Shown: positions 13,890 to 18,667 of the stretch, one piece after another
Layout: each line of letters starts with the position of its first letter
Numbering within the stretch: the first letter of the stretch is position 1
Source: Microbacteriaceae bacterium
Lineage (GTDB): Bacteria > Actinomycetota > Actinomycetes > Actinomycetales > Microbacteriaceae
Assembly: GCA_025464125.1 (NCBI GenBank)
Contig: JAODLU010000269.1
Coordinates: 1-18,667, forward strand
Length of the DNA: 18,667 nt
Reading direction: 5' to 3'
Notes under the pieces: model-generated
Seen by the model: the letters and a program-made list of their open reading frames with translations, nothing else
Database searches by the model: none
What the model was told of the DNA's origin: nothing
Translations under genes and position numbers: made by a program

Positions 13890-15125
13890 TTGACTGATTC
13901 CCCGCCCGTATCCGCACCCACGAAGGGGCCGCTTCGCGTGCTGATGGGTGCGGACACGTTCCCACCAGATGTGAACGGCGCCGCGAACTTCGCCGCACGC
14001 CTCGCTGCTGGCCTCGTCGAGCGTGGACACGACGTGCAGATCGAGGCGCCGGCCAACAAGCCGGGCGCTGGCCGATTCGTCGAAAGGCACGAAGGCGCCG
14101 ACATGGTCGTCAACCGCCTTTACTCGTGGCGCTGGTATCCACACGACTGGCTGCGCTTTGCGATGCCGTGGCGCAGCCAGGCGAACGCCGCGCGGCTGAT
14201 CGAGAAGTTCAAGCCTGACGTCGTGCACATCCAGTCACACATAGTGATTGGTCGAGGGCTGGCGAGGCAGGCGAAGAAACGGGGCATCCGTGTGATCGCC
14301 ACCAACCACTTCATGCCCGAAAACCTCATGGAGCACACGCTGCTTCCGCACTTTCTGCGTCGCACTGCCGCCCGCATCGCCTGGAGTGACGCCGCCAAGA
14401 CCTATGCATACTGCTCAGTTGTCACTTCCCCGAGCCGTAAGGCAGCGGACTTTCTCGAAGCTGAGACCAACGTGCGCCACGTGCACGCGATCTCCTGCGG
14501 CATCGACGCTGGCCTTTACACCCCGAGCTTCGAGAAGCGCAGTGGCAACAAGATCGTTTTCGTGGGCCGGGTTACCGCCGAGAAGCACATCGACGTGCTG
14601 CTGAAGGCGATAGCGGCGATCGATCCAGCGCTGGATGCCCGGCTCGAGATCGTCGGGGGTGGCGACCTCATGGATTACCTCACCAAGATGGCGAAAGACC
14701 TCGGCGTCGGCGACCGTGTGACCTTCACCGGCTATGTCACCGATGAGCAACTTCGCTCTGCCCTCACCAACGCCACGGTGTTCGCTATGCCCTCCATCGC
14801 TGAACTGCAGAGCATCGCGACCATGGAGGCTATGGCATCAGGCCTGCCGATCGTTGCGGCCAACGCGATGGCGCTGCCGCACCTCGTGCATGACGGGGAG
14901 AACGGCTACCTCTTCGAGCCGGGTGACCCTGCCGACCTCGCGGCCAAGCTCACCAGGGTGCTCACGCTGCCGGATGCCCAGCTCACCCGCATGAAGAAAC
15001 TGAGTTTGCGCTACATCGAGGCACACGACATCCAGCGCACTCTCACCATCTTCGAGGCGCTGTATCGTGGTGAAGCGGTAACCGATCCGGTCACCGATGC
15101 GACGCTCGACGAGCAGGTCAACTGA
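13890..15125 (+). CDS. Family 4 (GT-B) glycosyltransferase
   Basis: A retaining sugar transferase of 411 residues, probably acting on a lipid or cell-envelope acceptor at the cytoplasmic face of the membrane. The GT-B N-domain begins RVLMGADTFPPDVNGAANFAARLA (about 16-39). The nucleotide-sugar domain has FVGRVTAEKHIDVLLKA and VEIVGGGD-like LEIVGGGDLMDYL. The EX7E motif is present, with Glu305 and Glu313 in AELQSIATMEAMASGLPIV. It resembles actinobacterial mannosyl/glucosyltransferases of glycolipid synthesis, but donor and acceptor cannot be read. TTG 13890 is the likely start, with AAGGGA about 11 nt upstream. An alternative GTG near 13938 would remove about 16 unconserved residues. tRNA(CAT) follows 13 nt after its stop. 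Confidence 0.9.
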   Translation: MTDSPPVSAPTKGPLRVLMGADTFPPDVNGAANFAARLAAGLVERGHDVQIEAPANKPGAGRFVERHEGADMVVNRLYSWRWYPHDWLRFAMPWRSQANAARLIEKFKPDVVHIQSHIVIGRGLARQAKKRGIRVIATNHFMPENLMEHTLLPHFLRRTAARIAWSDAAKTYAYCSVVTSPSRKAADFLEAETNVRHVHAISCGIDAGLYTPSFEKRSGNKIVFVGRVTAEKHIDVLLKAIAAIDPALDARLEIVGGGDLMDYLTKMAKDLGVGDRVTFTGYVTDEQLRSALTNATVFAMPSIAELQSIATMEAMASGLPIVAANAMALPHLVHDGENGYLFEPGDPADLAAKLTRVLTLPDAQLTRMKKLSLRYIEAHDIQRTLTIFEALYRGEAVTDPVTDATLDEQVN

Positions 15126-15138
15126 CCGCCGAGCCCGC

Positions 15139-15215
15139 GGGGCGGTAGCTCAGCTGGTTAGAGCAGCGGACTCATAATCCGTCGGTCACGGGTTCAAGTC
15201 CCGTCCGCCCTACCA
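15139..15215 (+). tRNA. tRNA with anticodon CAT (elongator Met, or Ile2)
   Basis: A 77-nt cloverleaf including an encoded CCA. The acceptor stem GGGGCGG pairs with CCGCCCT (first pair G-T), the D-arm reads TAGCTCAGCTGGTTAGAGC, and the anticodon stem encloses CTCATAA with anticodon CAT. The T-loop is TTCAAGT and discriminator base A. It lacks the three consecutive G-C pairs of initiator tRNA. CAT tRNAs may be elongator Met or the lysidine-modified Ile2. Sequence alone does not settle this, though it would usually be annotated as Met. It may be read through from the glycosyltransferase gene. Confidence 0.92.
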
Positions 15216-15392
15216 ATGGTTGTATGGCAAGCAGGGCTATCGGCCCAGAGACCTCCAGACCAAGTCCCGGCGAAACCCGGCGGCTCAGGACGGACCCGGC
15301 GTGCCTTCTGATGGTGCTGGTGCCTGCACGGACGTTGAGGAGCCGAGGATACTCATGCGGACGTCCACAAATGCTGAAATCTCCGAAGACAT

Positions 15393-15430
15393 GCCTGATC
15401 GAGCGGAAGAGGCCTGATCGAGCGGAAGAG
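15393..15430. repeat. Perfect 19-bp tandem duplication
   Basis: GCCTGATCGAGCGGAAGAG occurs at 15393-15411 and immediately again at 15412-15430 with no mismatch, implying a recent duplication by slippage. Confidence 0.9.
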
Positions 15431-15467
15431 GGGGGTGGCCGCCTTGTCCGCACTAAACGACCACCCC

Positions 15468-15486
15468 AGGCCGCTTGGGGCGGCCT
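15468..15486 (-). terminator. Hairpin, possible terminator of the sigma-fusion gene
   Basis: AGGCCGC (15468-15474) and GCGGCCT (15480-15486) form a 7-bp stem with a 5-nt loop. On the minus strand it lies about 130 nt past the sigma-fusion stop and is followed by GGGGTGGTCGTTT. An alternative hairpin pairs 15432-15438 with 15461-15467. The distance from the gene makes the assignment tentative. Confidence 0.35.
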
Positions 15487-15618
15487 CGCCCACCAGCTCT
15501 GAGCGAGAAGTGGACGTTCATGGTGTGGCACTCTCGGACAAGCAAGGCCTTACGCGACCGCCCCAGAATTCTGCAGCAAGTACGCCGGCGCCGAGATCGA
15601 GCCCGGTAAGTGCAGCTG

Positions 15619-17310
15619 CTAGACGACGAAGTCGAAGCTCTGGCTGCCTGCGGATGTCCCGTACTCGTCTATGTAGGTAAACGTCATCCGGAAGGTACCG
15701 GGTTCTGCCATGTTCTCGTCAATCCACTCCCAGCCATAGGAGGGAATCACCATAGTCGCAGTGCGTCGCTGGCACGAGTCGACGCAGTCCAGCCGGACCT
15801 CGTTGATGAGAACAGTTGCACCTACCGTTCCGCCGAATCTCACCAACGTCGACTCAAGCCCTTCAACCCAAGGCGTGCCCACAGTGGGCGCGAACCCGGT
15901 GAGCACTGTGGGTTCGGAGACGGGGTGCTCGGCGTCGTACTGGCGCACCTCGATGCTCGAGATGGTTAGCGATAGAGGCGACAACACCGCCGACCAGTTG
16001 CCGTCCTCGCCGACGAGGGTCGTGGTGATCGGGATGCCGCGGGCATCGTCTACGGTCACGGTCGCGCCTGGAGTTCCGGTGCCATTCAAGGGCGTGCCCG
16101 GCATGAGGTTCGTAGGCGGGCTGGAGAGCAGCACGGGCGATCCCAGCGCAACGGGCGCAGGCGGCTCCTGCAGTTCTGGCGCAGGCGGCTCCTGCGGTTC
16201 TGGCGCAGGTGGGAGCACTTCGGGTTCGGTGGTGTGCTCGGGCTCGGGCTCGGGTGGCGTGTTCGGCACAACGGGCGGCGGCGTTACGACCTCAGGCCCC
16301 GTCCCGGGCTTCTCTTCAGGCGGCGCCTCGCGCGGCTCGTCCACCTGGACAACCGCTGGTCTGGCCGCGATCACTTCCGGAGCCGGAGAGGCGATTGCGA
16401 CACCTACGATGATCGCCACGGATGCCGCGGCCGCGATCAGCGGCACGAACACTGCAGGCATCGCCAGCTTCGCGGTGACGATCGCGATCGGCGTCACGCC
16501 AGCCGCGACGGTCGTAGACGTTGCCGTCAACTTGGGAATGAACGACCCCAGGATCAGCAATGGGAACACAGCACCGGCAAGTCCGGGAAGTAGCTTCTTG
16601 ACGTCGAGATCTACATTCCGGCACGCCGCGCAAGTTGCCAGGTGGGCTGCAAGCTTTGCCGCTGACGTGACGGAGATCTTGCCGGCAGCAGAGCTCGCGA
16701 GGCTGCTACGCGCTGAAGCACACGCAGCGCTTGTAGCGGTCTCCATGTGCAGCTCGATGAACGCGACCCGCAGCGCTCCTCGAGCTCGGTGGCTGAGGGC
16801 TGCGACCGCGTTCGCGTTAATGCCCAGGATCGGCGCGAGCTCTGACGGGCCGAGACCCTCCACCTCGGAGTGCCATAACACCTGTTGCCACCGCTCCGGT
16901 AGCTTCTTGAACGCAGCGATCGCAATCTCACCATCGAGTTCGCGGTCCGAAGCATCAGTGCTGAGTCCGCCAGCAGCGAGGTCGAGCTCGTCTGTGGCTT
17001 CTACGTGCAGCTGCTGCGAATACCAACGCTTAGCGATGTTGCCGATCGCTGCGGCCATGTACGGCCTGAACGCACCCGTTGGACCCTTGCCGCGCTTGAT
17101 CGCGGAGAAGATGCGCGCGAATGCTTCGGCCACGACGTCGTCTGGCTCCGCCAGCCGGATGTACCGACGGGCGATCGTTTTACCCGCGCCCGAGTGCCTC
17201 CGCCACAGGACTGCGAACGCAGCTGAGGGATCCGGTGTGGTTCTCACGAGCTCTGCGAGTTCGGGGTCGCTGAGCTGATCCAGATCGATGGCAAAAGTTG
17301 CGAGACTCAC
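15619..17310 (-). CDS. Membrane-tethered ECF sigma factor: sigma + zinc anti-sigma-like + membrane + Ig-like domains
   Basis: A 563-residue chain. Residues about 28-105 form sigma region 2 (DDVVAEAFARIFSAI, FRPYMAAAIGNIAKRW) and about 130-185 region 4 (LPERWQQVLWHSEVEGLGPSELA). Next comes a zf-HC2-like segment with Cys197, His223, Cys227 and Cys230 (HLATCAAC). Hydrophobic stretches follow at about 240-259, 264-281 and 284-307, then a Pro/Glu-rich linker (about 310-388). Two Ig-like domains (about 399-463, 467-563) end it, the second with a CVDSC pair (Cys509, Cys513). ECF sigma factors direct RNA polymerase to stress promoters and are usually held by a separate anti-sigma factor. Here both parts and an outer domain lie on one chain, as known for some actinobacterial ECF groups with C-terminal extensions. 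GTG 17310 has AAGGA about 6 nt upstream. No separate anti-sigma or protease gene is adjacent. Confidence 0.88.
   Translation of the reverse strand: MSLATFAIDLDQLSDPELAELVRTTPDPSAAFAVLWRRHSGAGKTIARRYIRLAEPDDVVAEAFARIFSAIKRGKGPTGAFRPYMAAAIGNIAKRWYSQQLHVEATDELDLAAGGLSTDASDRELDGEIAIAAFKKLPERWQQVLWHSEVEGLGPSELAPILGINANAVAALSHRARGALRVAFIELHMETATSAACASARSSLASSAAGKISVTSAAKLAAHLATCAACRNVDLDVKKLLPGLAGAVFPLLILGSFIPKLTATSTTVAAGVTPIAIVTAKLAMPAVFVPLIAAAASVAIIVGVAIASPAPEVIAARPAVVQVDEPREAPPEEKPGTGPEVVTPPPVVPNTPPEPEPEHTTEPEVLPPAPEPQEPPAPELQEPPAPVALGSPVLLSSPPTNLMPGTPLNGTGTPGATVTVDDARGIPITTTLVGEDGNWSAVLSPLSLTISSIEVRQYDAEHPVSEPTVLTGFAPTVGTPWVEGLESTLVRFGGTVGATVLINEVRLDCVDSCQRRTATMVIPSYGWEWIDENMAEPGTFRMTFTYIDEYGTSAGSQSFDFVV
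16154..16216 (-). repeat. 24-bp in-frame tandem repeat in the linker of the sigma fusion
   Basis: Two 24-bp units (16154-16177, 16178-16201) differ at one base, and a partial third follows from 16202. On the coding strand each unit gives eight residues of an EPPAP-containing pattern. It is a typical slippage-prone extended linker, so its length may vary between strains. Confidence 0.85.
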
Positions 17311-17397
17311 GGATGTCCTTGAAGGGTGCCTGACGAGACCGTGCGTGATCGCGACCAGTTGCTAGCTAGGACTCAGGGACCGGGAATCCATTACGCG

Positions 17398-17428
17398 AAT
17401 ATATCGCTCTTTTGGGAACACCCGTCAG
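17398..17428 (-). promoter_or_regulatory. Possible promoter of the sigma-fusion gene
   Basis: On the minus strand CTGACG (17428-17423) is followed by TATATT (17403-17398) with a 19-bp spacer, or by the overlapping GATATA with 17 bp. The leader to GTG 17310 would be about 80-90 nt. A 13-bp palindrome (GCGA-ATATA-TCGC) overlaps the -10. Spacing is not ideal, so this is tentative. Confidence 0.3.
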
Positions 17429-17532
17429 TAGACGGATACTGTACGGCACTCCGAACGTCGCCATCCGGCTCCGGTGTCGGCTGCGCTAGTTCTGCTCGCG
17501 CTTCACCTGCGCCAGCGAGGTACCCGATGTGC

Positions 17533-17554
17533 TCATGAAAGCTCGTTTTCATGA
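17533..17554. promoter_or_regulatory. Inverted repeat TCATGAAA-GCTCGT-TTTCATGA, possible operator
   Basis: Perfect 8-bp A/T-rich arms with a 6-bp spacer stand out in GC-rich DNA. It lies about 110 bp before the small membrane protein gene and about 220 bp upstream of the sigma gene. It has no GC-rich stem or T-tract, so a protein-binding site is likelier than a terminator. Confidence 0.45.
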
Positions 17555-17664
17555 ATTTGCACTTCGAGTGATTCCCGCCATACTCGAAAGTTCCTGTGCT
17601 GACGCCTTAGTCATCCTCCCTTTCGTCACTGCGCGCCCATGCTTCGTGAGCTACCGTCTTGGTT

Positions 17665-17925
17665 ATGACTGACGGGCAGCGAATCCCAATGCCGAAGCCT
17701 CGCTGGTGGTACATCAACTGGTGGCAGCCTGTGAGTCTTGGGGTCATCGTCGGGATCACGTGGGCGAAGGCTGCCGAGGAGGGTTGGGTGTGGGTAGGTA
17801 TCGTACTTTTCGCGCTGTCCGCCATGGTGGCCATTGCGACTGTACTCAGCCGATCTCGCCGTGCCAGCGAAGCACGGCGTCTTTCCGCAGTCGAAGAGTC
17901 GCCGCCAAGTTCAACTGCTGACTGA
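17665..17925 (+). CDS. Small membrane protein of unknown function, two helices
   Basis: An 86-residue protein beginning MTDGQRIPMPKPRWWYINWWQP. It then has two hydrophobic segments (about 22-35 and 42-61), WAKAAEEGW between them and a basic/acidic tail RSRRASEARRLSAVEES. I recognise no family. The Pro/Trp-rich juxtamembrane start and short loop are typical of small actinobacterial inner-membrane proteins. ATG 17665 is preferred to an in-frame TTG at 17659. A TACCGT box 7 nt upstream may be a -10 for a leaderless transcript. It is divergent from the sigma fusion and 53 bp before the lipoprotein gene, so it may be a target or accessory of either. Confidence 0.7.
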   Translation: MTDGQRIPMPKPRWWYINWWQPVSLGVIVGITWAKAAEEGWVWVGIVLFALSAMVAIATVLSRSRRASEARRLSAVEESPPSSTAD

Positions 17926-17966
17926 GCCGCAACCTTTCACCGCGCGGCGCGGGCTCTCGCATCCCC

Positions 17967-17972
17967 TATGTT
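17967..17972 (+). promoter_or_regulatory. -10 box (TATGTT) of a probable leaderless lipoprotein promoter
   Basis: TATGTT fits TANNNT and ends 6 nt before ATG 17979. No Shine-Dalgarno and no clear -35 are visible. The spacing supports ATG 17979 over the in-frame ATG at 17985. Confidence 0.5.
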
Positions 17973-17978
17973 TGCACC

Positions 17979-18563
17979 ATGGCCATGGGGAAACTGAAAA
18001 CAACGCTGCTTGTATTGGCGGCCACGGTGGCCCTGGCCGGGTGCACAGCAAATCCGGGTTCTGGATCGAAGTCGGCCGCCGACGAGACCGCGCCTTCGGC
18101 AAGCGCAGCGCCCAGCGAATCCGCCCCTGCGGCTGCTGCGCCGTCCGTCGCCCCCCAGGTGGCTTCGAACCTGCCGGCTGGCATCAGGACCGACGGGTTT
18201 TACAAACAGAACAGCGCCTCCGGGTACAACAAGTTGTTCCAGTTCAACGACGATGGCACGGTCTCAGGGCTCTTCACCGTCGTGTCGGCTTCTGATCTGG
18301 CGGAGAACAAGCCAGGCACCGGAAAGCTGAGGAAGTACTGGCTGAACTCACGCGCGAGCAGCCAGACGGGATCACCGCAGTATGGGCCAAATGTGCCGGG
18401 AGTGACCCAAAAACCGCTAGAGACCGATGGCACCGTGGGTTACAGGGATTCCCAGGGCCCAGTGACGTACAAGATCCTGGATATCTCAACAAATACCATC
18501 AGGATCAGTGAGACGTACGGCGGCGGAGTGCTTACTTCTGACTGGACGTTCACGGCTTATTAA
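17979..18563 (+). CDS. Secreted lipoprotein of unknown function
   Basis: A 194-residue protein with a classic lipoprotein signal: Lys residues, a hydrophobic core TTLLVLAATVA and lipobox LAGC with lipidated Cys22. A low-complexity Ala/Ser/Pro linker (about 30-60) follows, then a compact domain of about 130 residues (IRTDGFYKQNSASGYNKLFQ, FNDDGTVSGLFTVVSA, and a C-terminal YKILDISTNTIRISETYGG...TSDWTFTAY). The end looks beta-rich. I do not recognise the family. It should be anchored on the outer face of the cytoplasmic membrane. A hairpin follows its stop. Being near a membrane-tethered sigma factor, it is a candidate target, but that is inference. Confidence 0.82.
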   Translation: MAMGKLKTTLLVLAATVALAGCTANPGSGSKSAADETAPSASAAPSESAPAAAAPSVAPQVASNLPAGIRTDGFYKQNSASGYNKLFQFNDDGTVSGLFTVVSASDLAENKPGTGKLRKYWLNSRASSQTGSPQYGPNVPGVTQKPLETDGTVGYRDSQGPVTYKILDISTNTIRISETYGGGVLTSDWTFTAY

Positions 18564-18567
18564 AGAC

Positions 18568-18602
18568 GCCCCGCGCCACGCTCGAAGAGCATGACGCGAG
18601 GC
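18568..18602. terminator. Hairpin between convergent genes, possible bidirectional terminator
   Basis: GCCCCGCG (18568-18575) pairs with CGCGAGGC (18595-18602) with one mismatch, and an inner GCTC-GAA-GAGC stem (18580-18590) sits in the loop. It begins 5 nt after the lipoprotein stop, with a weak T-enriched run (CCTTGTTG) after it. Confidence 0.5.
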
Positions 18603-18621
18603 GCCTTGTTGCGATTGCCTG

Positions 18622-18667
18622 TTACGCGGTCATGCCGTTTCGACGACGACGCCACAGAACGATCCCG
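18622..18667 (-). CDS. C-terminal end of a possible convergent membrane-protein gene
   Basis: On the minus strand the frame entering from the right edge reads GIVLWRRRRNGMTA and then stops with TAA (18624-18622). A hydrophobic stretch followed by a run of arginines is the usual end of a protein anchored by a C-terminal membrane helix. The gene would be convergent with the lipoprotein and share the hairpin at 18568-18602. Only 14 codons are visible, so this is a suggestion. Confidence 0.4.
   Translation of the reverse strand, partial: GIVLWRRRRNGMTA

Larger units (their letters stand above)
15216..15618. other. 403-bp region without a gene downstream of tRNA(CAT)
   Basis: I see no convincing gene here. 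Frames on both strands lack domains, and the minus-strand frame runs into antisense tRNA. The stretch holds a small GGGC/GCCC hairpin (15234-15246), a 19-bp tandem duplication (15393-15430) and a GC-rich hairpin (15468-15486). It lies at the border between housekeeping genes and the sigma-factor region. Confidence 0.7.
17311..17664. other. 354-bp divergent regulatory region
   Basis: No gene is supported here. It separates the minus-strand sigma fusion from the plus-strand small membrane protein and should contain both promoters. It is richer in A/T than its surroundings. It includes a possible minus-strand promoter (17398-17428) with the palindrome GCGAATATATCGC, and an inverted repeat at 17533-17554. 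For the plus-strand gene only a weak -10 (TACCGT, 17652-17657, 7 nt before ATG) is seen. Confidence 0.65.

Noticed and set aside
15172..15531. Minus-strand 119-residue frame ending GRTGLEPVTDGL
   Set aside because: Its end is antisense to the tRNA(CAT) gene, a common false call. The remainder has no domain, and it covers the duplication and hairpin.
15761..17278. 505-residue plus-strand open frame rich in Ser, Gly and Ala
   Set aside because: Antisense to the sigma fusion. Its Gly/Ser runs are just the reverse reading of the Pro/Glu linker.
17607..17834. Minus-strand frame across the small membrane protein
   Set aside because: Antisense to a frame with clear membrane segments, with no supporting start signal.
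15139..18667. Integrated element bounded by a duplicated tRNA end
   Set aside because: No second copy of the tRNA 3' end, integrase or transposase is visible in the window, so only a possible accessory region is noted.

Overview
The window is high-GC, gene-dense actinobacterial DNA, most likely from a member of the Microbacteriaceae. The reasons are the order dusB-dgt-dnaG, frequent GTG starts, many 4-nt ATGA/GTGA-type overlaps, several start codons lying 6 nt after a -10-like TANNNT box (the leaderless layout common in Actinobacteria), and the close fit of the protein sequences to that group. The genus cannot be told from the sequence alone.

Positions 1-7138 hold housekeeping and metabolic genes. 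A YbaK/EbsC-type aminoacyl-tRNA deacylase on the minus strand runs to the left edge. Opposite it, on the plus strand, lie dusB (tRNA dihydrouridine synthase), dgt (dGTPase-type HD hydrolase) and dnaG (primase). Next comes a compact run of an orphan peptide-type ABC ATPase with unusual residues, a TfoX N-terminal-domain protein and a D-2-hydroxyacid dehydrogenase. A tRNA-Asn(GTT) gene with a recognisable promoter and terminator follows (7146-7311).

Positions 7312-7777 have no gene but are full of structure: a pyrimidine-rich repeat, a long inverted repeat, three 31-bp tandem units and two palindromes. They lead into a two-component system, made of a NarL-type histidine kinase and its response regulator, then a small SHOCT-domain membrane protein. 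A strong hairpin terminator separates these from a second operon: a degenerate histidine-kinase-like protein with no response regulator, followed directly by azlC and azlD (branched-chain amino acid exporter). Peptide deformylase (def) converges on azlD and diverges from a DMT/NIPA-like transporter, which is followed by a GT4 glycosyltransferase and a tRNA with anticodon CAT.

Downstream of that tRNA the character changes to accessory DNA. About 400 bp hold no gene. Then a 563-residue protein on the minus strand joins an ECF sigma factor, a zinc-binding anti-sigma-like segment, membrane helices, a Pro/Glu-rich linker and Ig-like domains in one chain. This one-piece membrane-tethered sigma factor is the most interesting system in the window. 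A small two-helix membrane protein, a secreted lipoprotein and the last codons of a probable convergent gene close the window.
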